6,435 nucleotides of DNA. Origin: Chloroflexota bacterium. GTDB lineage: Bacteria; Chloroflexota; UBA4733. The position numbers and the translations under genes were made by a program. The stretch spans positions 1 through 6,435 of the forward strand of contig JANWJO010000088.1 in the NCBI GenBank assembly GCA_025449435.1, written 5' to 3'. The notes under the pieces are model-generated. The model did not search any database and had not been told where the DNA came from. It saw only the letters and a program-made list of their open reading frames with translations. Below, in pieces: positions 1 to 5,832 of the stretch. Positions within the stretch are counted from its first letter, which is position 1. Each line of letters starts with the position of its first letter.

Positions 1-45
1 CTGGTGGTGCCCATCGTGTTCTACTTCTTGCGGCTCGTAAGTTAG
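1..45 (+). CDS. C-terminal end of a probable membrane protein (partial, 5' end outside window)
   Basis: The first 15 plus-strand codons read LVVPIVFYFLRLVS followed by TAG at 43-45. The peptide is strongly hydrophobic and ends in R-x-V-S, which fits the last transmembrane helix of a membrane protein. The other two plus-strand frames give cysteine- and serine-rich peptides that look non-coding. If real, this gene converges on the DUF2089 gene, with about 29 bp between the two stop codons. Only 14 residues are visible, so no family can be named. Confidence 0.4.
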   Translation: MVVPIVFYFLRLVS

Positions 46-74
46 GCAGCTGAATACTCGCGGTCACCCCCCGT

Positions 75-425
75 TTAGTTGGCGCGCAACTGGCGCAGCG
101 CCTCCTCGAAGGACAGCGTACCTGCAGCAAGTTGATCCAAGATCGCCAGGCGCCGGCCCGGATCCGGTTCGGGTGGTGGAGTGAGCGCAGCCGCGATCTC
201 ATCTAGACGGCTGCGTGCAGTGTTGTAGGCGATGTTCAGGTCAGCGGCGACCTTCTGCACGTTGCCGCGATGGAGCGCCAGCAGCCGGACGAATTCCAGC
301 TGTCCGGCAGTCAACAAGGCCAGCCAGCCAGGTGAAAATGTGCCTTCGATCACCAGAGCTCCGTCTTGCGACTCCAACCGCGTCACGAGTAGCGACTCAC
401 CGGTCAACGGATCGCGGGTGAACAA
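75..425 (-). CDS. DUF2089-family helix-turn-helix protein with C-terminal SHOCT-like module
   Basis: This is a probable cytoplasmic DNA-binding regulator of 116 residues. Residues 7-30 (LTGESLLVTRLE...VIEGTF) match the start of DUF2089, which normally forms a zinc ribbon with two CxxC-type pairs. No cysteine is present here, so zinc binding appears lost. Residues 39-80 form the helical/HTH part: a GQLEFV helix, then GNVQKVAADL, then IAYNTARSRLDEI as the likely recognition helix. After a proline linker (83-89), residues 91-114 form a SHOCT-like helical pair (ILDQLAAG, FEEALRQL). The start is uncertain. TTG at 423-425 is the only reasonable in-frame start and has no clear ribosome binding site. 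An ATG at 430-432 is out of frame and reaches a stop after 11 codons. The gene follows the HGVD-repeat gene by 43 bp and is probably cotranscribed with it. The family call is sound; the target genes are unknown. Confidence 0.82.
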   Translation of the reverse strand: MFTRDPLTGESLLVTRLESQDGALVIEGTFSPGWLALLTAGQLEFVRLLALHRGNVQKVAADLNIAYNTARSRLDEIAAALTPPPEPDPGRRLAILDQLAAGTLSFEEALRQLRAN

Positions 426-468
426 CGGCCATACGGCGTGGCGCGCCGGGCGTTGGGAGTCCGTCCCC

Positions 469-1014
469 TTACCGCTCAGTGTCGCTGTCTTCCTTCTGCA
501 CTGCCTGTATCTCCCTCATAAATTCGGGATCGACGCCGTGATTCGCCATGTCAATGATCTGGTCGATTGAGAGGTCTGCCAGTCCAAGATCTTGCATGGC
601 CTTCACATAGTCCGCGTCCACGCCATGTTCTGCCAGTTTGATGACCTGATTATACGTCAGTTCGTGCAGACCGAGCCGCCGCATAGCCGCAATGAATTCG
701 GGGTCTACACCGTGGTTGGCAAGAGTAATGACCTGGTCAAGCGTGAGATCGGTAATTCCGAACTGGCGCAACTCACGAATGAAGCTAGCGTCCACACCAT
801 GATCGGCCAGACGGATGAGATCTTGGTGTGAAAAGCGCATGCCTGAACGCGATGTTGCTCCACTGGCATGAACTGGATGCGATATAGCCGGCTGGCTGCT
901 TGGCCAGCTGGCCACGGGTGGATTATCCAGCGCGTCAATCAATTGGTCAGCCTGAGCAGGTGTGACCTGGCCAGTGGCGAGTAACTCCAACACTCGGCGA
1001 CGCTCTTCGCCCAT
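469..1014 (-). CDS. SHOCT-like domain protein with four 29-residue HGVD helical repeats
   Basis: The protein has 181 residues, no signal peptide and no membrane segment. Residues 3-29 (EERRRVLELLATG, then AQADQLIDAL) are a SHOCT-like helical pair of the kind found at the N-terminus of LiaX/YvlB proteins and the C-terminus of DUF2089 proteins. A Pro/Ser-rich linker spans 30-58. Residues 61-176 are four consecutive 29-residue repeats with the core DQ[VI]Ix[LM]A[NED]HGVD[PA][EDS][FY], followed by a short acidic tail. Such repeats occur in some bacterial regulatory and M56-type proteins and are probably helical and protein-binding. The ATG at 1012-1014 is chosen because GGAGG lies 7 nt upstream; a TTG 22 codons further upstream has no such support. 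The DUF2089 regulator follows in the same direction. In LiaX/YvlB-type relatives a beta-rich DUF4097 domain usually follows the N-terminal module, so replacement by HGVD repeats is unusual. The exact function is unknown. Confidence 0.85.
   Translation of the reverse strand: MGEERRRVLELLATGQVTPAQADQLIDALDNPPVASWPSSQPAISHPVHASGATSRSGMRFSHQDLIRLADHGVDASFIRELRQFGITDLTLDQVITLANHGVDPEFIAAMRRLGLHELTYNQVIKLAEHGVDADYVKAMQDLGLADLSIDQIIDMANHGVDPEFMREIQAVQKEDSDTER
487..834 (-). repeat. Four tandem 87-bp coding units (29-residue HGVD repeats)
   Basis: The units are at 748-834, 661-747, 574-660 and 487-573, encoding residues 61-89, 90-118, 119-147 and 148-176 of the host protein. All four keep HGVD in register and a preceding [LM]A. 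The protein repeat is tight, but the DNA units differ at many silent positions. The duplication is therefore old and maintained by selection on the protein, not a recent slippage expansion. Confidence 0.9.
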
Positions 1015-1019
1015 GGTAG

Positions 1020-1027
1020 CCCCTCCC
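1020..1027 (-). promoter_or_regulatory. Ribosome binding site of the HGVD-repeat gene
   Basis: On the minus strand GGGAGGGG precedes the ATG at 1012-1014. Its GGAGG core (1022-1026) is 7 nt from the start codon. This decides the start in favour of the 181-residue product. Confidence 0.75.
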
Positions 1028-1078
1028 GTAATCGCAGGCCCGCTGCGCATGACCTGCGCTATCTTCACCAATGATGGC

Positions 1079-1110
1079 AATAATAGCCATCACAATAGTA
1101 ATAATAGCCA
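1079..1110 (-). repeat. Two exact 11-bp direct repeats flanking the -10 box, with a nearby dyad; operator candidate
   Basis: TGGCTATTATT (minus strand) occurs exactly at 1100-1110 and 1079-1089, offset by 21 bp or about two helical turns. The candidate -10 lies between the copies. The downstream copy also lies in a dyad: TGATGGC (1072-1078), 7-nt spacer, GCCATCA (1086-1092). Two copies on the same helical face around a promoter fit binding by a regulator. The DUF2089 product of this operon is an obvious but unproven candidate. Confidence 0.45.
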
Positions 1111-1121
1111 ATCGCGGTCAA
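1092..1121 (-). promoter_or_regulatory. Candidate sigma-70-type promoter for the HGVD-repeat/DUF2089 operon
   Basis: On the minus strand, TTGACC (1116-1121, five of six consensus bases) is followed after 18 bp by TATTGT (1092-1097, four of six). The segment around 1079-1125 is AT-rich in an otherwise GC-rich window. Transcription would start near 1085 and give a leader of about 70 nt before the ATG at 1014. The -10 is not ideal and other AT-rich hexamers lie nearby, so the exact boxes are tentative. Confidence 0.5.
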
Positions 1122-1159
1122 TATTACAAGCAGCCGGACGGCGATAGGGCACGGCGTTG

Positions 1160-1915
1160 CTATAGCCGAGGAAAGGTCAGGGTATCGCGCATTGTTGGTT
1201 CGACAGGCGACACGGCGACCGTTGAACCCGGGTCGCCTGGCCCGCAGTAACCGAAGACGGCTCCCTGCGCGGGAAGAGTTAGCGTCAGGCTGCTTGCACT
1301 TCCCGGAGGAGTCAACTGAACCCGAGCGGCAAGTTCCAGATCACCACTGTCGCACCGATACTTGTTGATGGTGACGTACGCTGTGGCTCCTGGGCCAAGC
1401 GTGACTGCCTGAGGGGCTGCGTTCGTGACAACTTGGTCGCCACTGTGGCTAACAGCAAATGGCAACGCCACTCCGCTGGCGTTGAGGATTGCAACGGCCG
1501 GATAACCCAGGAGCACACACGCGCTGGCCGCGTGACTCACGAGGCGAAGCGAGAGTGAGTGCTGGCCGGTAGGCTCGGACACCTGATCGCCCGTGGCCAA
1601 CTGGAGGTCTGCCGTCTGGCAATGCTGGGGCCCATCCGTACCTTGCGTGGTCGCACGCGTGGTTGTCCCAGACGCAGTGGAGAGCGCCGGCGATAACGAC
1701 GGTGTACGTGTGGGTTCTGGGGATGACACGATTATGGGTGACGGCGCAGCAATTGGAATGGATGGAACAGGTGTTGCCGGCACTGCCGGTGGAGTGAATG
1801 ATGGAGTTGTCGGGGTGGTGGTGGCTGGTCGGGGGCCGCATGCAACGCAGAGCAGCAATCCGGCCAGCCATGCCAGTGCCATCACCCGCACTGGCTCACC
1901 ACCAATTGACGCCAT
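1160..1915 (-). CDS. Probable secreted lipoprotein with C-terminal DUF4232 domain
   Basis: This 251-residue protein is predicted to be exported and anchored on the outer face of the membrane. Residues 9-25 form a signal peptide (VRVMALAWLAGLLLCVA) with likely lipidated Cys26. The lipobox is non-canonical because Cys is at -3. Residues 28-95 are a Pro/Thr/Ser-rich linker typical of surface proteins. Residues 99-240 match DUF4232: Cys99 and Cys133, the SACVLLGYPAVAILNASG motif, a VTLGPGATAYVTI strand, then Cys188 and Cys224 in GYCGPGD. The four cysteines could make two disulfides outside the cell. ATG at 1913-1915 shares one base with the TGA of the MoaD-like gene (TGATG), so translation is probably coupled; a TTG one codon earlier is ignored. 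No binding partner is known for the domain. No clear terminator is visible after the stop. Confidence 0.8.
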   Translation of the reverse strand: MASIGGEPVRVMALAWLAGLLLCVACGPRPATTTPTTPSFTPPAVPATPVPSIPIAAPSPIIVSSPEPTRTPSLSPALSTASGTTTRATTQGTDGPQHCQTADLQLATGDQVSEPTGQHSLSLRLVSHAASACVLLGYPAVAILNASGVALPFAVSHSGDQVVTNAAPQAVTLGPGATAYVTINKYRCDSGDLELAARVQLTPPGSASSLTLTLPAQGAVFGYCGPGDPGSTVAVSPVEPTMRDTLTFPRL

Positions 1916-2211
1916 CAACCGCCGGCGATGGCTCCGACGATCATGAACGGCTCCCGCCCTTCTGCAACGGCGCTAGGCAGGGGCAGGTCGGCAGACGTGA
2001 GTGAGATGTCCTGTTCGCAGGCAAAGAACCGTACCATCGGCCGCCGGCGCAACGTGCCATAATCCCGCACCGTGCCACGCAAGGTGGGATACTGCGCCTC
2101 CAACGCATCCAGGATGGTGCGCTGGGTCACCGGTCCCGCGACCGTCACTTCGACTTCTTTGCCCGATTTGGCGAGCGTCCGCAAGTGCTGCGGCAATACG
2201 ACGCGGATCAT
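1915..2211 (-). CDS. MoaD/ThiS-like ubiquitin-fold protein with C-terminal Gly-Gly
   Basis: This 98-residue protein has the beta-grasp layout of MoaD/ThiS sulfur carriers. It has an N-terminal strand pair ([22 protein letters not shown]), a helix at 28-41 ([14 protein letters not shown]), a central strand ([12 protein letters not shown]) and the tail IVGAIAGG ending in Gly-Gly. In MoaD and ThiS the terminal glycine is adenylated and thiocarboxylated by an E1-like enzyme. No MoeB/ThiF, MoaE or JAMM protease gene lies in this window, so the activating partner is elsewhere or absent. The ATG overlaps the stop of the Asp-box protein gene as ATGA, and its own TGA overlaps the lipoprotein start. 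From memory, a MoaD-like gene directly after this type of Asp-box gene recurs in Actinomycetota and Chloroflexota. That argues for a role with the Asp-box protein and against molybdopterin or thiamine synthesis. Confidence 0.85.
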   Translation of the reverse strand: MIRVVLPQHLRTLAKSGKEVEVTVAGPVTQRTILDALEAQYPTLRGTVRDYGTLRRRPMVRFFACEQDISLTSADLPLPSAVAEGREPFMIVGAIAGG

Positions 2212-3323
2212 GCCAACGTCTGCACTTCTAGGGACAGCACGGCGGGGAAGTCACGCACTATAGGCGCCCAACTGTCGCCGCTATCGGCCGAAGCATACAC
2301 CTGGCCACCGGTGGTGCCAAAGTAGATACCGCAGGAATCGAGTGAATCCACCGCCATGGCGTCGCGCAAAATGTTGACATAACAGTTGCTTTGGGGCAGG
2401 CCCTTGCTGAGCGGCTCCCACTCGTTGCCGCCGCAGCGGCTGCGATACACGCGCAACTTGCCGTCGGGCACGACATGTTCGCTGTCGCTCTTGATTGGGA
2501 CGACGTAGATAGTGTTGGGCTCGTGGGCATGTACATCGATTGGGAAGCCGAAATCGGTGGGTAAGTTCCCGCTGATCTCGTGCCAGTTTTCACCGCCGTC
2601 GTCGGTGCGCATGACATCCCAATGCTTCTGCATGAACACGGTGTTAGGCCGCGACGGGTGCAAGGCGATGCGATGCACACAGTGTCCGGTTTCGGCGTCC
2701 GGATTGGGCATAAAGTTGGAGATAAGGCCGCGATTGATGGGCCGCCAGGACTCGCCGCCGTCGTCGGTGCGGAAGGCGCCGGCCGCCGAAATGGCGATGT
2801 ACATGCGTTTGTGGTTGGTGGGGTCGAGCAAGATGGTGTGCAACCCTAACCCGCCGCCGCCCGGATGCCAGGTATCGCCTGAGTTGTGCGTGCGCAGGCC
2901 GGCGAGCTCGTGCCACGACTTGCCGCCGTCGGTCGTGCGGAACATGGCGGCGTCCTCGACGCCGGCATACACCGTATCAGGGTCTGTGAGCGACGGCTCC
3001 AGGTGCCACACGCGCTTGAATTCCCAGGGGTGCGGCGTGTCGTCGTACCACAGGTGCGTGCCGGCCGTGCCATCGTAGACAAACTTGTTATCGGCCGCTT
3101 CCCAGGTCTTGCCGCCGTCGTCGGAGCGCTGAATTTGCTGGCCAAACCACCCGGTGCTCTGCGACACGTACAGCCGGTTCGGATCGGCCGGCGAGCCCTT
3201 CAGGTGATAGATCTCCCAACCGGAGAAGAACGGGCCGGCAATGTCCCATTTGTCGCGCTTACCGTCCGATGTGAGGACGAAGGCGCCTTTGCGCGTGCCC
3301 ACCAAAACCCGAACTGAACTCAT
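2208..3323 (-). CDS. Cytoplasmic Asp-box (BNR/VPS10-like) beta-propeller protein, often named exo-alpha-sialidase
   Basis: The protein has 371 residues. Asp-boxes (S/T-x-D-x-G-x-x-W) lie at residues 67-74, 130-137, 186-193, 240-247 and 345-352, with a degenerate copy at 295-302 (SRCGGNEW). This gives about six blades, as in sialidase-fold and Ycf48-like propellers. There is no signal peptide, and the FRIP motif and arginine triad of true sialidases are not evident, so the common database name is doubtful. Conserved-looking stretches such as [32 protein letters not shown] and [12 protein letters not shown] suggest a ligand or metal site near the propeller axis; this is inference. ATG at 3321-3323 is chosen because AAGGGAG lies 6 nt upstream. 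A TTG 27 codons earlier has no such support. The stop overlaps the start of the MoaD-like gene by 4 nt, so the two are probably made together. Confidence 0.87.
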   Translation of the reverse strand: MSSVRVLVGTRKGAFVLTSDGKRDKWDIAGPFFSGWEIYHLKGSPADPNRLYVSQSTGWFGQQIQRSDDGGKTWEAADNKFVYDGTAGTHLWYDDTPHPWEFKRVWHLEPSLTDPDTVYAGVEDAAMFRTTDGGKSWHELAGLRTHNSGDTWHPGGGGLGLHTILLDPTNHKRMYIAISAAGAFRTDDGGESWRPINRGLISNFMPNPDAETGHCVHRIALHPSRPNTVFMQKHWDVMRTDDGGENWHEISGNLPTDFGFPIDVHAHEPNTIYVVPIKSDSEHVVPDGKLRVYRSRCGGNEWEPLSKGLPQSNCYVNILRDAMAVDSLDSCGIYFGTTGGQVYASADSGDSWAPIVRDFPAVLSLEVQTLA

Positions 3324-3329
3324 ACCAAA

Positions 3330-3336
3330 CTCCCTT
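3330..3336 (-). promoter_or_regulatory. Ribosome binding site of the Asp-box protein gene
   Basis: On the minus strand AAGGGAG ends 6 nt before the ATG at 3321-3323. It selects the 371-residue product beginning [10 protein letters not shown] over the longer TTG start. Confidence 0.7.
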
Positions 3337-3405
3337 ACGCCATCTCCGCTGCTACCAGATGAACGCTGCCACACTTTCGCGTTCACCGTCCCGGGTGCCA
3401 GCACT

Positions 3406-3433
3406 ATTTTAGATCAAAAGTTCAAATCTGCAA
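3406..3433 (-). promoter_or_regulatory. Weak candidate promoter for the Asp-box/MoaD/lipoprotein operon
   Basis: On the minus strand TAAAAT (3406-3411, five of six consensus bases) follows TTGCAG (3428-3433) after 16 bp. It overlaps the last codons of the kinase gene and would give a leader of about 75 nt. The -35 is poor. The local AT-richness and the 90-bp gap to the upstream gene are the main reasons to suspect a separate promoter; readthrough from the ECF42 operon is equally possible. Confidence 0.3.
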
Positions 3434-4034
3434 AACGAGCGTGACGTTTGTAGCCCTCCAACTGCTGCTTATTGGTCAGCTTGCGAGCCAGGACCGCCAC
3501 GTCGCTCGGCGTCGTGCAGTGCTGGACCTTGGAGCCGTAGCACGCCAGCACTCGTTGCGTATTGATCCAGTTGATTGGGAACGCTTCGCCTTGAAGGTCC
3601 GTCTGGGGCGACGGCAGCGCGGTATAATGGGAGCGTTCCGATCGAACAAACCGCCACAGATTCCACCAGCCTGGATGCGGGTTGTGGTGCGTGAGCTCGG
3701 CAAGCGCGTGGCGCTTCACCATCCGCCACAGCGCTATGCGCCACGGCAGGTCCAGCCAGATGATGAAGTCCGCTTGCTCCAGGAGATGGCGCGTCCAATC
3801 CAGGTACCAACAGTCCACCACCCAGCCTGGCAGGGCTGCGATACGCATGACGTCGCTCTTCCGATCATCATCGCTGCGCCGCTGATGCGTAGCCGGGTCA
3901 AAGGCAATGGCATCAAAGGAAAAGGCCGGGCGTTGCAGCCGGCTGGCGATGTGGCGAACGAGCGTGGACTTGCCCGAGCCGGCAAAGCCAGTCACGTAGA
4001 TCCGTCGCGGTTGTTGCGTCGCTAGCCCGTGCAT
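3414..4034 (-). CDS. P-loop NTPase, adenylate-kinase/FlaR-like (topology modulation protein family)
   Basis: This 206-residue cytoplasmic protein has a Walker A motif at residues 16-24 (GFAGSGKST). Asp41 in FSFDAIAFDP sits where FlaR-like kinases place the acceptor-site aspartate. GWVVDCWY (70-77) corresponds to the family's W-[VI]-[VI]-[DE]-G-x-Y segment. ADFIIWLDLPW (88-98) is the Walker-B-like strand, and Arg99, Arg104 and Arg108 fall in the LID-like region. The fold suggests transfer of phosphate from ATP to a small molecule, but members are mostly uncharacterised and the FlaR name is historical. The ATG at 4032-4034 lies inside the 3' end of the ECF42 gene, overlapping it by 13 nt in another frame, so coupled translation is likely. 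A kinase is not a partner I recall for ECF42 operons. The C-terminus (NKQQLEGYKRHARFADLNF) is basic. Confidence 0.8.
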   Translation of the reverse strand: MHGLATQQPRRIYVTGFAGSGKSTLVRHIASRLQRPAFSFDAIAFDPATHQRRSDDDRKSDVMRIAALPGWVVDCWYLDWTRHLLEQADFIIWLDLPWRIALWRMVKRHALAELTHHNPHPGWWNLWRFVRSERSHYTALPSPQTDLQGEAFPINWINTQRVLACYGSKVQHCTTPSDVAVLARKLTNKQQLEGYKRHARFADLNF

Positions 4035-5302
4035 GCGGCCACTCGCCGTAGAAGAAAGGCCCGATCGCGGCTGTTGTGCGCCAGTGACGCGGCGCGCTCA
4101 AACTCTGACCTGGCCTCAGATAATCTCCCCAGCTTGAACAGAAAATCGCCGCGCACGCTGGGCAGCAGGTGATAGGTCCGCAAGGTCGGCTCGTCTAGGA
4201 GTGCGTCGACCAAAGGTAGGCCTGTCGCCGGACCAAACGCCATCGAGTAGGCCACGGCACGATTTAACGCCACCACTGGTGAGTTTGCCAGGTTGGCCAG
4301 GGCGTCGTATAAGGCAGCGATGCGCAACCAGTCGGTCTCTGCCGCCGTGTGCGCCCGAGCGTGGCAGGCAGCGATCGCGGCTTGCAGTCCATACGGTCCA
4401 AGCGAACCATCGGGGGCGATGGCACGATCGAGCGCTGCCAGTCCCCGCCGGATCAGCAGACGGTCCCAACGCGATCGGTCTTGATCGAGCAGTAAGATGG
4501 GCTCACCAGCTAGGTCGGTTCGTGCCGCAAATCGCGATGCCTGGATCTCCATTAGGGCAGCCAGCCCGTGTACCTCTGGCTCGTTAGGCACCAAGCCTTG
4601 CAGGATGCGGCCCAGCCGCAGCGCATCCTCACACAATCCTGGCCGGACCCAATCATCGCCCGACGTCGCCGCGTAGCCTTCATTGAAGATGAGGTACACC
4701 ACCTCCAGCACAGCGGCCAGCCGGGGACCGAACTCCTCACGCGATGGCATCTCAAACGGTAGGTGGGCCGCGCTGAGCGTGCGCTTGGCACGCACGATAC
4801 GTTGCGCCATCGTTGCAACCGGCACCAAGTAAGCCCGTGCGATCTCTTCGGTCGTCAAGCCGCCGAGCATACGCAGTGTGAGTGCAACGCGTGCTTCGGT
4901 AGCGAGCAGCGGGTGGCACGCGATAAACATAAGGCGAAGAAGGTCGTCCTCCAAGTCGCCGTCGAACGCAGCTTCTAAGTCGGGGGGTGGCGTCAAGCGC
5001 ACCTCTTTCAGGGCACGGCCGAGTTCCTGCTGTTTTTGTTCCCAGCGCTGGCGGCGGCGGAACATGTCGATGGCGCGGTGCTTGGCGGTGGCCATCAACC
5101 AGGCGCCAGGGTTACGGGGCACGCCGGACTTGGGCCACTGCTCCAGCGCAGCCACCAGGGCGTCTTGAGCCAGGTCCTCGGCCAGACTCACGTCACGCAC
5201 CATGCGGGTGAGCGCCGCTATGAGCTGGCCTGACTCAATACGCCAGACGGCTTCGATGGTCCGCTGCGTGATCTGCGCGCTCACCCTCACCAACTCGCTC
5301 AC
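4022..5302 (-). CDS. ECF42-group RNA polymerase sigma factor with C-terminal helical extension
   Basis: The 426-residue protein redirects RNA polymerase to a small set of promoters. Region sigma-2 spans about residues 20-86 (VWRIESGQLIAALTRMVRD, then LAEDLAQDALVAALEQWP, then NPGAWLMATAKHRAIDMFRRR). Region sigma-4 spans about 125-178 (TEARVALTLRMLGGLTTEEIARAYLV, then ATMAQRIVRAKRTL). The remaining 240 residues (EFGPRLAAVLEVVYLIFNEGYAA onward, ending in a TPR-like FKLGRLSEARSEFERA) are the DUF6596-type extension that defines ECF42. No anti-sigma factor gene is nearby, as is usual for the group, and the extension is thought to control activity. The GTG at 5300-5302 is the likely start; two more GTG codons lie at codons 5 and 7. 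The DGPF gene sits 54 bp upstream, the classic ECF42 partner. Confidence 0.92.
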   Translation of the reverse strand: MSELVRVSAQITQRTIEAVWRIESGQLIAALTRMVRDVSLAEDLAQDALVAALEQWPKSGVPRNPGAWLMATAKHRAIDMFRRRQRWEQKQQELGRALKEVRLTPPPDLEAAFDGDLEDDLLRLMFIACHPLLATEARVALTLRMLGGLTTEEIARAYLVPVATMAQRIVRAKRTLSAAHLPFEMPSREEFGPRLAAVLEVVYLIFNEGYAATSGDDWVRPGLCEDALRLGRILQGLVPNEPEVHGLAALMEIQASRFAARTDLAGEPILLLDQDRSRWDRLLIRRGLAALDRAIAPDGSLGPYGLQAAIAACHARAHTAAETDWLRIAALYDALANLANSPVVALNRAVAYSMAFGPATGLPLVDALLDEPTLRTYHLLPSVRGDFLFKLGRLSEARSEFERAASLAHNSRDRAFLLRRVAACTG

Positions 5303-5315
5303 CGCGTACCCAGCG

Positions 5316-5341
5316 GGCGGCAGGAATCTTCTCCCGCCGCC
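5316..5341 (-). other. Intercistronic hairpin between the DGPF and ECF42 genes
   Basis: On the minus strand GGCGGCGGGA (5332-5341) pairs with TCCTGCCGCC (5316-5325) across a 6-nt loop, giving ten pairs with one G-U. It ends 13 nt before the GTG of the sigma gene and has no U-tract, so it is not a typical terminator. It could protect the DGPF transcript end, set the DGPF:sigma ratio or mask the sigma ribosome binding region. Confidence 0.6.
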
Positions 5342-5356
5342 TCGCCGCTCGCTGTA

Positions 5357-5758
5357 CTAACCAGCCAGCGAGGTCTGCCTCATGGCCGATTGGATCTCAG
5401 GAGGGAACTCGTCAAGGTCCTGGATTCGCCGCAGCTCGATGACTCCACCGTACACGCCGGGGCAGCGCGTGGCCCATTCCACCGCTTCCTCCTTGGACTT
5501 TACCTGGATGATCCAGTAGCCCCCCAACGCCTCTTTGGCCTCAGCGAATGGACCATCCGTCACGGTGACCTTACCGCCAACCGCCGTTACGCGGGTGCCA
5601 GCCGAGGGTGGCGTAAGTCCATTGAGGTCCAGCAGGACGCCCGCCTTCTGGAGCTCCGCGTTGTACGCCATCATGACCTTGACAGCTTCCACCGGCGGCA
5701 GCGCATCAGGCTGGACTTGATCATAGCCGTGCGGCATCATCAACAGCATGTACTTCAT
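5357..5758 (-). CDS. DGPF-domain (YCII-related) protein
   Basis: This 133-residue cytoplasmic protein has the YCII-like alpha/beta fold. It begins MKYMLLMM, then a helix with VEAVKVMMAYNAELQKAG, GVLLDLNGLTPPSAGTRV, and the signature VTDGPFAEAKE with DGPF at residues 68-71, followed by GGYWIIQVKSKEEAVEWATRCP. DGPF proteins are the recurrent neighbours and, in Streptomyces, reported targets of ECF42 sigma factors; their biochemical role is not settled. The ATG at 5756-5758 has AAAGGAA 9 nt upstream. The gene lies first in the operon, 67-70 nt downstream of the predicted ECF42-type transcription start, so it is probably the most strongly expressed product of the unit. Confidence 0.93.
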   Translation of the reverse strand: MKYMLLMMPHGYDQVQPDALPPVEAVKVMMAYNAELQKAGVLLDLNGLTPPSAGTRVTAVGGKVTVTDGPFAEAKEALGGYWIIQVKSKEEAVEWATRCPGVYGGVIELRRIQDLDEFPPEIQSAMRQTSLAG

Positions 5759-5767
5759 CTCCCAGAG

Positions 5768-5774
5768 TTCCTTT
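5768..5774 (-). promoter_or_regulatory. Ribosome binding site of the DGPF gene
   Basis: AAAGGAA on the minus strand lies 9 nt before the ATG at 5756-5758 and supports the start MKYMLLMM, which is usual for the family. Confidence 0.6.
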
Positions 5775-5832
5775 CGCTCCGGCCGGCACTCGGGTAATCA
5801 GCCACCCGCTACGTTTCCGGCCTCACCATACC

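Noticed and set aside
397..432. Short ATG frame before the DUF2089 body as a leader peptide
   Set aside because: It has 11 codons, no ribosome binding site and no composition bias; it is better treated as a sign of an unclear start.
487..834. Regular 87-bp spacing as a CRISPR-like or satellite array
   Set aside because: The similarity is at the protein level with many silent differences, and the units are contiguous without unique spacers.
1915..2211. Molybdopterin synthase small subunit (moaD) or thiS assignment
   Set aside because: No Moco or thiamine biosynthesis gene is nearby, and the gene is coupled to a propeller protein, so only the fold is named.
2512..3078. 188-codon open frame on the plus strand
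   Set aside because: It is antisense to the Asp-box protein gene, whose motifs are unmistakable. Its translation matches no recognisable family and no ribosome binding site is evident.
2208..3323. True secreted sialidase
   Set aside because: There is no signal peptide and no evident FRIP motif or catalytic arginine triad; only Asp-boxes support the name.
3441..4025. 194-codon open frame on the plus strand
   Set aside because: It mirrors the P-loop kinase gene; the Walker A and LDxP motifs prove the minus strand is coding.
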